From Pseudomonas sp. 5P_3.1_Bac2 (lineage in GTDB: Bacteria; Pseudomonadota; Gammaproteobacteria; Pseudomonadales; Pseudomonadaceae), in assembly GCF_025465995.1 (NCBI RefSeq), contig NZ_JANLNY010000023.1:124001-188000 (forward strand): a stretch of 64,000 nucleotides of DNA, read 5' to 3'. Below, in pieces: positions 25,701-34,614 of this stretch. Both the position numbers and the translations under genes were made by a program. The stretch's first letter is position 1. Every line of letters begins with the position of its first letter. Below the pieces are notes generated by a model. The model searched no databases. It was not told the origin of the DNA and worked only from the letters and a program-made list of their open reading frames with translations.

Positions 25701-27025
25701 GCATCCACCGCCTGGCCTATTACGACGGCCTGACCCAACTGCCCAACCGCACCCTGTTCCAGGATCGCCTGTATAACGCCTTGATCAACAGCGGCCGCGA
25801 TAACGAGTGGCTGGTGTTGATGTTCCTCGACCTCGACCGTTTTAAGCCGATCAACGACTCCTTAGGCCATGCCGCTGGCGACCATATGCTCAAGGACGTG
25901 GCCCAGCGCTTGAGCGCTTGCGTCGATACCAACGACACCGTGGCACGCATGGGCGGCGACGAATTTACCCTGCTCCTGCGGGCGCAGCCGCAGCGCGAGG
26001 CGGCGGTGCACCGGGCGATCCATGTCGGCGAGAAAATCCTCGCCAGCCTTGCTCAGCCCTTTGTTTTGGAGGGTCGTGAGTTCTTCGTCACCGCCAGTAT
26101 CGGCATTGCCTTAAGCCCGCAGGATGGCAAAGAACTCAGCCAGCTCATGAAGAACGCCGACACGGCCATGTACCACGCCAAAGAGCGCGGCAAAAACAAC
26201 TTCCAGTTCTACCAGGCGGAGATGAACGCCAGCGCCCTGCAGCGCCTGGAGCTGGAAAGCGACCTGCGCCACGCCTTGGAACAAGGCCAGTTTCATCTGC
26301 ATTACCAACCGCAATTCTCCAGCGATGGCAAACGCCTGACCGGCGCCGAAGCCCTGCTGCGCTGGCAGCATCCACTGCGCGGCTCCGTGCCGCCGGGCGA
26401 CTTTATCCCGGTGCTGGAGGAGTTGGGCCTGGTGGTACAGGTCGGCGACTGGCTGCTGCACGAGGCCTGTCAGCAGCTGGCGAGCTGGCATGCGCAAGGC
26501 GTGCATGTGCCCAAGCTGTCGGTCAACCTGTCGGCGCGGCAGTTCACTGACGGCGATTTGGATCAGCGCATCGCCCGCGCCCTGGAGCAAAGCACAATCA
26601 ACCCGGCCAGCCTGGAGCTGGAGCTGACCGAAAGCATCCTGATGGAAGACGTCGACAGCGCCATGCACACCCTCAAGGCCCTGAAGAACCTTGGCGTATT
26701 TATCGCCATTGATGACTTCGGCACCGGTTATTCGTCGCTTAACTACCTCAAGCAGTTCCCCCTCGACGTGCTCAAGATCGACCGCAGTTTTGTCGATGGC
26801 CTGCCCCACGGCGAGCAAGACGGCCAGATCGCCCGGGCGATTATCGCCATGGCCCACAGCCTCAACCTGACGGTGATCGCCGAAGGCGTGGAAACCTTGG
26901 CCCAGCTCAACTTCCTGCGCGGCCATAACTGCGACGAAGTGCAGGGCTTCCTGCTGGGCCGGCCGATGTCTGCCGCGCAGTTCAGCAACCTGTTTGGCGG
27001 CGCGGCGCTGTCCTTGCTGCACTGA
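22787..27025 (+). CDS. morA: MorA-type membrane sensor with GGDEF and EAL domains
   Basis: This is a 1412-aa c-di-GMP cyclase/phosphodiesterase. TM1 is at about residues 27-44, a periplasmic sensory region runs to about 264, and TM2 is at about 265-285. Several PAS/PAC units occupy about 300-990 (phrases such as GVAKDITEQI, GIARDISLQRR and GFFSDISERKA mark PAC ends). GGDEF is near residue 1056 (RMGGDEF) and the EAL domain opens at GAEALLRWQHP near 1187, with DDFGTGYSSLNYLKQFPLDV intact. Both catalytic motifs look active. The allosteric RxxD position reads DTND, so feedback inhibition at an I-site is not expected. The start is TTG, with AGGA 9 bp upstream, as no ATG precedes TM1. Length and the glyA neighbour match MorA (about 1415 aa), which controls motility and biofilm in Pseudomonas. 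Confidence 0.93.
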   Translation: MPIFRPPSIARPSAPVPAEGLRSPARIVLVVLVLGMLALLLWQLRQESEQLLDNQRQLNLAHTNELANHLSLNMQLKANVAQSLLHHHPQAPSTQSGLQELLSNLEGVFPTLSSLVWLDQNGRVLSDSDASADDRSYLHKLVLRSHGNDYYYAYSGNPQSLIYLLLPHSHGTGYWGLRLNNRALNRWLSEQQNPQYRWLLEDLPSQLILASNVRNDALDSHPAPPVTAEDMAQSILLLPLANSDWQLRAQFNEGRLRSQQLPQQASKLLLFMACALLTLFALYRLLREQRKLRDLHRASRRSLQQAGSVLGAIEERVIVTDCQGQLQYLNPQAEAMFGLNNEDAHEWHLLKLLPRLNPLLLHDNALHSDLGLDLVEILQNGSNRLYDISRSDLSEDNQRTGFVWVLRDVTEEQQASRVLQETRRRYQDIFDGTGTALCVLDLTELHGYLQQQQISSGEYLRQWLAEDEQRHRTLCKKIRLTESNEVALQLLGASTNAQVWQLLCNQSPLQPEGFPMHLLYALINRGGLIEMEVRATTQQGLERHLWLLLRLPSHSEELQAVTLSISDITNRKRIETSLIERERFWLDVVNAAPDTIYVRDLCEKRLLFSNNHLGTQLGYNREELHQLGEQFWERLLHPDDSELYQRTRNAQQALGDGVLMQFELRWRHRDGGWRWFDVREQALARNEQGRVSRMIGVAKDITEQINHSESLRNSEQRYRLLAESISDVIITTDNLLRLNYVSPSVNDVLGYDEQWVLDHGLIEQATNPQQVRSFYALLERVSDALGDPLRLAELRSDFPLQLFVFDCLHESGRKIPLELRLVPMWDDNGHFEGLLGIARDISLQRRAEKDLRMAATVFEHSTAAILVTDPAGYIVQINNAFSRVTGYSAEQILDQLPSVLTAATQQAGHLGYVLRQLSLIGSWEGEVWLKRREGETFPAWVGITAVKDDEGDLVSYVGFFSDISERKASEQRIHRLAYYDGLTQLPNRTLFQDRLYNALINSGRDNEWLVLMFLDLDRFKPINDSLGHAAGDHMLKDVAQRLSACVDTNDTVARMGGDEFTLLLRAQPQREAAVHRAIHVGEKILASLAQPFVLEGREFFVTASIGIALSPQDGKELSQLMKNADTAMYHAKERGKNNFQFYQAEMNASALQRLELESDLRHALEQGQFHLHYQPQFSSDGKRLTGAEALLRWQHPLRGSVPPGDFIPVLEELGLVVQVGDWLLHEACQQLASWHAQGVHVPKLSVNLSARQFTDGDLDQRIARALEQSTINPASLELELTESILMEDVDSAMHTLKALKNLGVFIAIDDFGTGYSSLNYLKQFPLDVLKIDRSFVDGLPHGEQDGQIARAIIAMAHSLNLTVIAEGVETLAQLNFLRGHNCDEVQGFLLGRPMSAAQFSNLFGGAALSLLH

Positions 27026-27150
27026 CCGCGTGGCACCACATGAGCCAGACTGCGACAACAGATGACCAAGGTTCATAGCCCGAAAGCAGCTGGATAAGGT
27101 AGAATTTGCGCCCTTCTTCTACTGCCCAGCTGATTTTTCAGGGGAATGCC

Positions 27151-28404
27151 ATGTTCAGCCGTGATTTAACTCTTGCCCGTTATGACGCCGAATTGTTTGC
27201 CGCGATGGAGCAAGAAGCCCAACGCCAGGAACATCACATCGAGCTGATCGCCTCGGAAAACTACACCAGCCCAGCGGTGATGGAAGCCCAAGGCTCGGTG
27301 CTGACCAACAAGTACGCCGAAGGCTATCCAGGCAAGCGCTACTACGGCGGTTGCGAGTACGTCGACATCGTTGAGCAACTGGCTATCGACCGCGCCAAGC
27401 AGCTGTTCGGCGCCGACTACGCCAACGTCCAGCCGCACTCCGGCAGCCAAGCCAACAGCGCCGTGTACATGGCCCTGCTGGAAGCCGGCGACACCGTACT
27501 GGGCATGAGCCTGGCCCACGGCGGTCACCTGACCCACGGCGCCAGCGTGAGCTTCTCCGGCAAGATCTACAACGCCGTGCAGTACGGCATCAACGACAAC
27601 GGCCTGATCGACTACGACGAAGTTGAGCGCCTGGCTGTTGAGCACAAGCCGAAGATGATCATCGCCGGCTTCAGCGCCTACTCGCAAATCCTCGACTTCC
27701 CACGCTTCCGCGCCATCGCGGACAAAGTCGGCGCTTACCTGTTCGTCGACATGGCGCACGTCGCCGGTCTGGTCGCCGCTGGCCTGTACCCGAACCCAGT
27801 GCCATTTGCCGACGTGGTCACCACCACCACCCACAAAACCCTGCGCGGCCCGCGCGGCGGCCTGATCCTGGCCCGCGCCAACGAAGCACTGGAGAAGAAA
27901 TTCAACTCCGCAGTGTTCCCAGGCGGCCAAGGTGGCCCGCTGGAGCACGTGATCGCGGCGAAAGCAGTGTGCTTCAAAGAAGCCCTGCAGCCGGAGTTCA
28001 AGGCTTACCAAGCCCAGGTCATCAAAAACGCCCAGACCATGGCCAGCGTGTTTATCGAAAACGGCTACGACGTGGTGTCCGGCGGTACTGAGAACCACCT
28101 GTTCCTGCTGTCGCTGATCAAGCAAGACATCACCGGTAAAGATGCGGATGCTGCCCTGGGCCGCGCCTTCATTACCGTCAACAAAAACAGCGTACCGAAC
28201 GACCCACGTTCGCCGTTCGTGACCTCGGGCCTGCGCATCGGCACCCCAGCGGTGACCACTCGCGGTTTCAAAGAAGACGAGTGCCGTCAACTGGCGGGCT
28301 GGATTTGCGAAGTGCTGGCCAACATCGGTGACGAAGCCGTTGAAGGCCGTGTACGCGAGCAGGTTAAAGCGCTGTGCGCACGCTTCCCGGTATACGGCAA
28401 CTAA
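27151..28404 (+). CDS. glyA: Serine hydroxymethyltransferase
   Basis: This 417-aa PLP enzyme interconverts serine and glycine with tetrahydrofolate. All hallmarks are present: [17 protein letters not shown] (catalytic Glu), [38 protein letters not shown], the PLP lysine in [14 protein letters not shown] and the substrate-carboxylate Arg in [16 protein letters not shown] 27151 has AGGGGA 5-6 bp upstream; the frame open from 27106 is not the start. The gene ends with a strong terminator. A second, divergent SHMT-like gene lies at 39415. Confidence 0.98.
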   Translation: MFSRDLTLARYDAELFAAMEQEAQRQEHHIELIASENYTSPAVMEAQGSVLTNKYAEGYPGKRYYGGCEYVDIVEQLAIDRAKQLFGADYANVQPHSGSQANSAVYMALLEAGDTVLGMSLAHGGHLTHGASVSFSGKIYNAVQYGINDNGLIDYDEVERLAVEHKPKMIIAGFSAYSQILDFPRFRAIADKVGAYLFVDMAHVAGLVAAGLYPNPVPFADVVTTTTHKTLRGPRGGLILARANEALEKKFNSAVFPGGQGGPLEHVIAAKAVCFKEALQPEFKAYQAQVIKNAQTMASVFIENGYDVVSGGTENHLFLLSLIKQDITGKDADAALGRAFITVNKNSVPNDPRSPFVTSGLRIGTPAVTTRGFKEDECRQLAGWICEVLANIGDEAVEGRVREQVKALCARFPVYGN

Positions 28405-28420
28405 GCCGCACTGGTAGGTA

Positions 28421-28446
28421 AAAAACCCGGCTTAGGCCGGGTTTTT
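28421..28446. terminator. Intrinsic terminator of glyA
   Basis: AAAAACCCGGC / GCCGGGTTTTT form an 11-bp stem with a TTAG loop, followed by further T on the plus strand. Confidence 0.92.
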
Positions 28447-28547
28447 TTATTCTGCGCAAACGCCAGCGTGCGCGGCTTTTCGAGGCTAGCCCTGCCCCTA
28501 GCGCAGGACTGGCACGCAGCAAACCTAGCCGCCTGAAACTAAAGCCC

Positions 28548-29537
28548 TTAGCTGGATAACTGGGCAAAGCCCGCGCGGATCTCGTCTTCCGGTAACTGGT
28601 CGCCGATAAACACCAGCACGCTCTGGCGTGGTTCGTCAGCGCCCCAAGGCGCGTCCCAGTCAAAGGCATACAGGCCGAGCACACCCTGGAACACCAACCG
28701 GCGTTCATCGCCTGCAACCGCCAGCACGCCCTTGTAGCGCAACAGGGATTGGCTGTGTTGCGCCAGCAACTGCTCCATAAAGGCACTGAGGCGGTCGAGG
28801 TTGAGTGGCTGCTGACTGTCCAGCACCAGGGTGCGGATGCGCTCGGTGGCAGGCGCCAGTGCCGGGCTCAGGCGCAGGCCGTTGCTGGCCACAGGCACAG
28901 GTTGCAGCTGCATCTCGGCATTTAAGTTAAAGCCGCGGATATCCAGCAACTCAGCCAGCTCGATCTGCCCATTGCGCACCAGCCGCTGTGGCGCACGGCG
29001 ATTAATTCGCGCCAAGCGCTGAGCCAGAGCATCGACTTGTTCAGGCGTGGCCAGATCGGTTTTGCTCAGCAGAATCCGGTCGGCAAAACCGACTTGGGCC
29101 TGGGCGATAGGCTCCTGCAAATGGCGCTCGGCGTTGACCGCATCAACCAAGGTAATGATGCCGTCGAGCACATAGCGCTGGGCCAGCTCCTCATCGGCAA
29201 AGAAGGTTTGCGCCACCGGCGCAGGGTCGGCCAGCCCGGTGCATTCGATCACCAAACGGTCGAAGGCCAGCTCACCGCTGTCGAGCTTATCCAAGAGGAC
29301 GAACAGAGCCTTTTCTAGCTCCACATGAATCGAGCAACAGACGCAGCCGTTGGCCAGGGTCATCAGCTCCACCGGTTTGTCGCCCAAGAGCTGGCCGTCG
29401 ATCGGCGTGGCGCTGAACTCGTTCTCGATCACCGCCAACTTAAGGCCGTGTTCGGCTTGCAGCATATGCTGCAATAAGGTGGTTTTACCGGCGCCAAGAA
29501 AGCCGCTGAGCACGGTAACGGGAATCACTGCTTGCAT
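28548..29537 (-). CDS. yjiA: CobW/YjiA-family GTPase metallochaperone
   Basis: This is a 329-aa G3E GTPase. The Walker A is GFLGAGKTTL near the N-terminus. The metal-binding NGCVCCS (CxCC) motif is present, with the guanine-specificity motif SKTD and ECTGLADPAPV. The C-terminal CobW domain ends near FIGDQLPEDEIRAGF. The family inserts or carries Zn, Co or Ni. Gene order cstA/btsT-ybdD-yjiA is the same as the yjiY-yjiX-yjiA set of E. coli, so co-transcription is likely, though a hairpin lies in the gap upstream. The link between pyruvate/peptide uptake and a metallochaperone is unexplained. Confidence 0.9.
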   Translation of the reverse strand: MQAVIPVTVLSGFLGAGKTTLLQHMLQAEHGLKLAVIENEFSATPIDGQLLGDKPVELMTLANGCVCCSIHVELEKALFVLLDKLDSGELAFDRLVIECTGLADPAPVAQTFFADEELAQRYVLDGIITLVDAVNAERHLQEPIAQAQVGFADRILLSKTDLATPEQVDALAQRLARINRRAPQRLVRNGQIELAELLDIRGFNLNAEMQLQPVPVASNGLRLSPALAPATERIRTLVLDSQQPLNLDRLSAFMEQLLAQHSQSLLRYKGVLAVAGDERRLVFQGVLGLYAFDWDAPWGADEPRQSVLVFIGDQLPEDEIRAGFAQLSS

Positions 29538-29590
29538 GGTTTACCCCTAAAACTTGGCCTGCACTAATTTTGCCCGGGCCTTAAAACAAC

Positions 29591-29613
29591 CACGCCACGA
29601 CAAGCGTGGCGTG
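29591..29613 (-). terminator. Hairpin between ybdD and yjiA
   Basis: CACGCCACG / CGTGGCGTG make a 9-bp stem with an ACAAG loop, followed on the minus strand by GTTGTTTT. It lies 13 bp after the ybdD stop and may attenuate transcription into yjiA. Confidence 0.55.
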
Positions 29614-29626
29614 TGAGTAAGCTGCC

Positions 29627-29830
29627 TTAGCAACAGCGCACGGGGCGGCCTTTGCCGCCGCCATAACGAGCATCCTGACGTTCACGAAAGAACGCCTCGT
29701 AGCTCATCACTGGCTGCTCCGGATGTTCCTTTTGCATATGCGCCACATAGGTGTCGTAGTCCGGCATGCCCACCAACATCCGCGCGGCCTGGCCTAAGTA
29801 CTTACCCATGCGACTGAGATCGTTAAACAC
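29627..29830 (-). CDS. ybdD: YbdD/YjiX-family small protein
   Basis: This is a 67-aa protein encoded just downstream of the cstA-type gene, as in E. coli (ybdD, yjiX). Conserved features are [42 protein letters not shown] and a C-terminal RPVRCC. The start is GTG 29830, with AAGGAG 7 bp upstream; homology starts there and not at the upstream ATG. YbdD-type proteins are reported to be needed for CstA transport activity. Confidence 0.9.
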   Translation of the reverse strand: MFNDLSRMGKYLGQAARMLVGMPDYDTYVAHMQKEHPEQPVMSYEAFFRERQDARYGGGKGRPVRCC

Positions 29831-29881
29831 CGTCACTCTCCTTGGCTTAAGGCTGGGCCTGCGCACAGGCCCAGCACGGCA

Positions 29882-31939
29882 TCAGTTAATGCTGATGGCT
29901 TGGTACGGCGTTTCTTTATCGCTGCGCTGCGGGTTACGCCAGGCTTGGTAGCCGATCTTCAGCGCATAGAACAGGATGCTGAACACCACCACCAGGAACA
30001 GCACGCTCAAGCCTGCGTTGGTGTATGCGTTCATGATCACGTGCTGCATCTGCCCCAGATCTTTAGCCGGAGCCAGGATCTGCCCGGCGTCCTGCGCCGC
30101 TTCGTACTTATGCGCCAGGGCGAGGAAACCCAGCGCCGGGTTCGGGTCGAAGATCTTGATCAGGCTCGCCACCGTGGTGCAGATCAGCAGCCAAATGGCT
30201 GGCAGCAAGGTGACCCAGATGTACTGCTGACGTTTGAGTTTGATCAGAATCACGGTGCACAGAATCAAGGCGATACCGGCCAGCATCTGGTTGGAGATAC
30301 CGAACAGCGGCCACAGGGTGTTGATGCCGCCGAGCGGATCGACCACGCCCTGGTACAGCAGGTAACCCCACAGCGCCACGCAGCCGGCGGTGCCAAGCAG
30401 GTTGGCGGTCCACGACTCAGTGCGGCGCATGGCCGGGACGAAGTTGCCCAGCAGGTCCTGCAGCATAAAGCGCCCGGCACGGGTGCCGGCGTCTACGGCG
30501 GTGAGGATAAACAGCGCCTCAAACAAAATGGCGAAGTGATACCAGAAGGCCATGGTGTTCTCACCCGGCAGCACTTGGTGCAGGATTTGCGCGATCCCCA
30601 CGGCCAAGGTCGGAGCACCACCGGCGCGGTTGAGGATCGAGTGTTCGCCGATGTCCTTGGCTACCGCATCCAGCGCTTCCGGGGTGATGACAAAGCCCCA
30701 GTTGCTCACCGCTGCCGCCACACTGGCGACATCCGCGCCCACTACCGCGGGCGGGCTGTTCATGGCGAAGTACACGCCTGGCTCAATCACCGAGGCGGCG
30801 ACCATGGCCATGATCGCGACCATCGACTCCATCAGCATGCCGCCGTAACCGATATAGCGGGCGTGGGACTCATTGGCCAGCAACTTAGGCGTGGTGCCCG
30901 AGCTGATCAGCGCGTGGAAGCCAGACACCGCACCACAGGCGATGGTGATAAACAGGAAGGGGAACAGTGCGCCCTTCCACACCGGGCCAGTGCCGTCGGT
31001 GAACTGGGTCAGGGCCGGCATCTTCAGCTCAGGGGCCAGAATCAGAATGCCGATGGCCAGAGCCAGAATGGTGCCGATTTTCAGGAAGGTCGACAGGTAG
31101 TCACGTGGCGCGAGGATCAGCCATACCGGCAGCACTGCCGCGACAAAGCCATAGCCGACCAGCATCCAGGTGATCTGCACGCCGCTGAAGGTGAACATCG
31201 GTCCCCACACCGGATCAGCCGCAACCAGGCCACCGAGCCAGATCGAGCCGAGCAGCAAGGCCACGCCGATAATGGAAATCTCACCAATGCGCCCCGGACG
31301 GATAAAGCGCATATACAGGCCCATAAACATGGCAATCGGGATGGTCGCCATCACCGTGAACATGCCCCACGGGCTCTCGGCCAGGGCCTTGACCACGATC
31401 AGCGACAGCACCGCGAGGATGATGATCATGATCAGGAAGCAGCCAAACAGGGCTATGGTGCCAGGAATGCGGCCCATCTCTTCGCGCACCATATCGCCCA
31501 GGGAGCGGGCGTTACGCCGGGTCGAGATATACAGCACCATGAAGTCCTGCACCGCACCGGCCAGCACCACCCCGGCAATCAGCCACAGGGTGCCAGGCAG
31601 ATAGCCCATCTGCGCGGCCAATACCGGGCCGACCAACGGTCCAGCGCCTGCGATGGCAGCAAAGTGGTGACCAAACAACACATGCTTGTTGGTCGGCACA
31701 AAGTCCAGGCCGTCGTTGTTCAGCAGGGCCGGAGTGGCGCGGCTGGGGTCCAGCTGCATCACCTTGGTGGCGATAAACAGGCTGTAGTAACGATAGGCCA
31801 CCAGATAGATGGCCAAGGCCGCTACCACTATCCACAGGGCGTTGATGGCTTCGCCTCGGCTTAATGCCACAGTACCCAGGGCGAAAGCCCCGAGCACCGC
31901 GACAGCAAACCAGGCCAGATGGCCAAGCAGTCGATTCAT
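29882..31939 (-). CDS. cstA: CstA/BtsT-family carbon starvation transporter
   Basis: This is a 685-aa polytopic inner-membrane protein with many hydrophobic helices. Family blocks include LFGHHFAAIAGAGPLVGPVLA, GAVQDFMVLYISTRRNARSLG and SGFHALISSGTTPKLLANES. E. coli members are BtsT (pyruvate) and CstA (pyruvate/peptides); I cannot separate the two by eye. ATG 31939 has AGGAGA 7 bp upstream. It heads the cstA-ybdD-yjiA operon. No sensor pair such as BtsSR lies in the window. Confidence 0.93.
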   Translation of the reverse strand: MNRLLGHLAWFAVAVLGAFALGTVALSRGEAINALWIVVAALAIYLVAYRYYSLFIATKVMQLDPSRATPALLNNDGLDFVPTNKHVLFGHHFAAIAGAGPLVGPVLAAQMGYLPGTLWLIAGVVLAGAVQDFMVLYISTRRNARSLGDMVREEMGRIPGTIALFGCFLIMIIILAVLSLIVVKALAESPWGMFTVMATIPIAMFMGLYMRFIRPGRIGEISIIGVALLLGSIWLGGLVAADPVWGPMFTFSGVQITWMLVGYGFVAAVLPVWLILAPRDYLSTFLKIGTILALAIGILILAPELKMPALTQFTDGTGPVWKGALFPFLFITIACGAVSGFHALISSGTTPKLLANESHARYIGYGGMLMESMVAIMAMVAASVIEPGVYFAMNSPPAVVGADVASVAAAVSNWGFVITPEALDAVAKDIGEHSILNRAGGAPTLAVGIAQILHQVLPGENTMAFWYHFAILFEALFILTAVDAGTRAGRFMLQDLLGNFVPAMRRTESWTANLLGTAGCVALWGYLLYQGVVDPLGGINTLWPLFGISNQMLAGIALILCTVILIKLKRQQYIWVTLLPAIWLLICTTVASLIKIFDPNPALGFLALAHKYEAAQDAGQILAPAKDLGQMQHVIMNAYTNAGLSVLFLVVVFSILFYALKIGYQAWRNPQRSDKETPYQAISIN

Positions 31940-32349
31940 TGCAGGTCTCCTGCCGCAGCCAAAGGCTGTGCGGCATTTGCGATTGTTATTGTAAGGCCCC
32001 CAAATAGCAGGGTTACCGAGGTTACCAACACGCAGCATTGGCGAGACTAAACCGCCTTAGTCTAATCGGCCATTAGCTAAACGGCGGATATTTACCAGGC
32101 GCCCCTACCCACCGAGCGTGTTCCCCCCTACCTAAGATAGAAGGTAAATACTAAGTCCGGCAGTTTACCGCTAAGTGTCTAGCTAGGGAGATAGGACTGT
32201 TCTCAGCGACCGGCGCGCCCAGCACTAAGTTCAGCTCAGGCCCAGCAAAAGCAGAGCCAAGTCACAACCACAGGCCAGTAACCACGGCAATTGCCCGCTG
32301 CGCGGTAAGCTTTGGCTATAGTGATTTAAATCCCGCAGGAGTTTGTTTC
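31940..32349. other. 410-bp divergent intergenic region
   Basis: This gap separates cstA and mapZ, which are transcribed away from each other, so both promoters lie here. A TATAGT (-10-like) occurs at 32317-32322 on the mapZ side without a good -35. AGGAG at 32337-32341 is the mapZ ribosome site. I see no gene, repeat or clear riboswitch. Confidence 0.6.
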
Positions 32350-32721
32350 ATGAGCCCACCCGACAACGAGCGGCGGCGCTTTCATCGCATCGCCTTTGAC
32401 GCACCCACCGAGATTCGTCAAGGCCAGCGCCAATGGCCGGCCGAGTTGCATGATGTGTCCCTCAAAGGCTTATTGGTCAAGCGCCCCAGCGCCTGGAACG
32501 GCGATCCGGACCAAGTCTTTTTCGCCACGGTGCAATTGGATGACGACACCAAGGTGGAGATGGAAGTGGTGCTGACCCGCACCCAAGGCGACCTGCTGGG
32601 CTTTGTCTGCCGCCATATTGATCTGGATTCGATCAGCCACCTGCGCCGCCTGGTCGAGCTGAACCTCGGTGATGACAGCGTGCTGGAGCGCGAACTGGCC
32701 GCCCTCGGCGACCCTACATAG
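32350..32721 (+). CDS. mapZ: PilZ-domain c-di-GMP receptor MapZ
   Basis: This is a 123-aa single PilZ domain with both c-di-GMP-binding motifs: RRRFHR at residues 8-13 (RxxxR) and DVSLKG at about 35-40 (DxSxxG). The C-terminal [20 protein letters not shown] is almost the same as in P. aeruginosa PA4608. MapZ binds c-di-GMP and then inhibits the chemotaxis methyltransferase CheR1. It lies about 5 kb from morA, giving a c-di-GMP enzyme and receptor in one neighbourhood. It is monocistronic, with a strong terminator. Confidence 0.95.
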   Translation: MSPPDNERRRFHRIAFDAPTEIRQGQRQWPAELHDVSLKGLLVKRPSAWNGDPDQVFFATVQLDDDTKVEMEVVLTRTQGDLLGFVCRHIDLDSISHLRRLVELNLGDDSVLERELAALGDPT

Positions 32722-32736
32722 CCCCGCGCCAAACTG

Positions 32737-32764
32737 AAAAAAGCAGGCTGCGGCCTGCTTTTTT
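32737..32764. terminator. Bidirectional terminator between mapZ and radA
   Basis: AAAAAAGCAGGC / GCCTGCTTTTTT make a 12-bp stem with a TGCG loop between convergent genes. Confidence 0.93.
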
Positions 32765-32800
32765 GTTGCTGCGCTCAGTGCCTAGACGAGCTATTGGCGC

Positions 32801-34165
32801 TTATTCAAACAGCGCATCTAGCGCCTGCTCCAAGCGCGTCACGGCAATCACTTGCAGGCCCGCCGGGGCATCCTTGGGCGCATTGCCCTTGGGCACGATG
32901 GCGCGCTTAAAACCGTGCTTGGCCGCCTCCTTCAAGCGCTCCTGGCCGCTGGGCACCGGACGAATCTCCCCACTCAGGCCGACCTCACCAAACACCAGCA
33001 CATCGTGGGGCAGCGGGCGATTACGCAGGCTGGAGATCACCGCAGCGAGCAGGGCCAAGTCCGAGGCGGTCTCCAGCACCTTGACCCCACCGACGACGTT
33101 GAGAAACACGTCCTGATCATAGGTAGGGATGCCGCCGTGGCGGTGCAACACCGCCAGCAGCATGGCCAGCCGGTTTTGATCCAGGCCCAAGGTCACGCGG
33201 CGCGGGTTGGCCATATGGCTGGTGTCCACCAGTGCCTGCACCTCCACCAGCATCGGCCGGGTGCCTTCCCAGGTGGCCATGACCACACTGCCGGGCACTT
33301 CTTCCTGAGCGCGGGTCAGGAAGATCGCCGAAGGGTTGGTGACTTCCTTGAGGCCCTTGTCGGTCATGCCGAACACGCCCAGCTCGTTGACTGCGCCAAA
33401 GCGGTTCTTCACCGCCCGCAGCAAGCGCAGACGGCCATCGGACTCGCCCTCGAAATACAGCACGGTGTCGACCATATGCTCCAGCACCCGCGGCCCGGCC
33501 AAAGCGCCCTCTTTGGTGACGTGGCCGACGAGGAAGATCGCTGTGCCGCTCTGCTTGGCAAAACGCACCAGCAGCGCCGCACTCTCGCGCACCTGGGCCA
33601 CGCCGCCCGGAGCTGACTGCAACTGCTCAGTGAAGATGGTTTGGATCGAGTCGATGACCATCACCTTGGGCTTCTCGACCCGGGCGGTGGCAATGATGGT
33701 TTCGATGCAGGTTTCGGTCATCACCTTCAGCTTGTCTTCCGGCAAGCCCAGACGGCGCGCGCGCATGGCCACCTGCTGTTGCGACTCCTCACCAGTGACG
33801 TACAAGGCCGGAAAACGCGTGGCGATATTGCACAGGGTTTGCAGGAGAATGGTCGACTTGCCGATGCCGGGGTCACCACCGATCAGCACCACCGAGCCGT
33901 CGACCAAGCCGCCGCCGAGGACCCGATCCAACTCACCGCTGGCGGTGGAGAAACGCGGCATTTCCTCGACGCTGACTTCGGCCAGCGTTTTTAGCTGCGC
34001 CTGCTCCCCGGCCCAGCCGGCACGGCCGCTAGGCGCGGCGCTGTGGCCTTCGATCAGGGTTTCCACCAGGGTGTTCCAGGTGCCGCACTCAGCGCACTGG
34101 CCAGCCCATTTGGGAAAGGTCGCACCACATTCGGTACAACCATACATGCGCTTGGCCTTGGCCAT
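32801..34165 (-). CDS. radA: DNA repair protein RadA
   Basis: This 454-aa recombination protein promotes branch migration. An N-terminal zinc finger (CTECGATFPKWAGQCAEC) is followed by a RecA-like ATPase with Walker A GGDPGIGKST, the RadA-specific KNRFG motif and a C-terminal Lon-like domain with GGVKVLETASDLALLAA. Start 34165 has AGGAG 6 bp upstream. The length is normal for the family. Confidence 0.97.
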   Translation of the reverse strand: MAKAKRMYGCTECGATFPKWAGQCAECGTWNTLVETLIEGHSAAPSGRAGWAGEQAQLKTLAEVSVEEMPRFSTASGELDRVLGGGLVDGSVVLIGGDPGIGKSTILLQTLCNIATRFPALYVTGEESQQQVAMRARRLGLPEDKLKVMTETCIETIIATARVEKPKVMVIDSIQTIFTEQLQSAPGGVAQVRESAALLVRFAKQSGTAIFLVGHVTKEGALAGPRVLEHMVDTVLYFEGESDGRLRLLRAVKNRFGAVNELGVFGMTDKGLKEVTNPSAIFLTRAQEEVPGSVVMATWEGTRPMLVEVQALVDTSHMANPRRVTLGLDQNRLAMLLAVLHRHGGIPTYDQDVFLNVVGGVKVLETASDLALLAAVISSLRNRPLPHDVLVFGEVGLSGEIRPVPSGQERLKEAAKHGFKRAIVPKGNAPKDAPAGLQVIAVTRLEQALDALFE

Positions 34166-34229
34166 GGCGGACTCCTCGCAAAACAAGAGCCCGGATCATA
34201 CGAAAGAACTGGATATATTTACAGCCCAA

Positions 34230-34523
34230 TCAGGCTGCCGCACCTTTATCTTTACAGCCCTTACCGCAGCCGCAGCATTGCCCGGCCGCGCGCTTGAGCA
34301 TGCGCAGCAACTCATCCTTGAGGGCTACGCGCTCTTGCTTGAGGCTGCTGAGCTGCTCATCGCTCAGCAGTTCGAGGTCCGCCTCAACCGCGCAGATGCG
34401 TTTATCCAAGTGCTCGTAGTGCTCAGCCAAACGCGCGAAGTGCGCGTCGCTTGCGCGTAAATTGCGCAGCTCGTCACGCAGCTCAGGGAAGTCTTTGCTC
34501 AGCGGGTGATGTTCAACGTACAT
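34230..34523 (-). CDS. YdcH-family (DUF465) protein with Cys-rich tail
   Basis: This 97-aa protein has the DUF465 pattern: EHHPLSKDFPEL, FARLAEHYEHLDKRI and LKQERVALKDELLRML, a helical hairpin. Unlike its neighbour at 34615 it ends in a cysteine-rich tail (CCGCGKGCKDKGAAA) that could bind a metal. ATG 34523 has TGGAG 7 bp upstream; GTG 34532 is the alternative. The function of DUF465 is unknown. Confidence 0.85.
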   Translation of the reverse strand: MYVEHHPLSKDFPELRDELRNLRASDAHFARLAEHYEHLDKRICAVEADLELLSDEQLSSLKQERVALKDELLRMLKRAAGQCCGCGKGCKDKGAAA

Positions 34524-34614
34524 GCGCGGCACTCCAGAAATAGTCGTTATGGCCAGACTATTCCCCCCAAGCCGCTGCCCTTTTGACTGAGATCAAACTT
34601 CCTGCTCTCAAGCC

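Noticed and set aside
29900..31864. 654-codon open frame opposite the cstA-type gene
   Set aside because: It is a shadow of the well-supported membrane transporter. Its His/Gln-rich composition is typical of reverse-strand translation of hydrophobic coding sequence.
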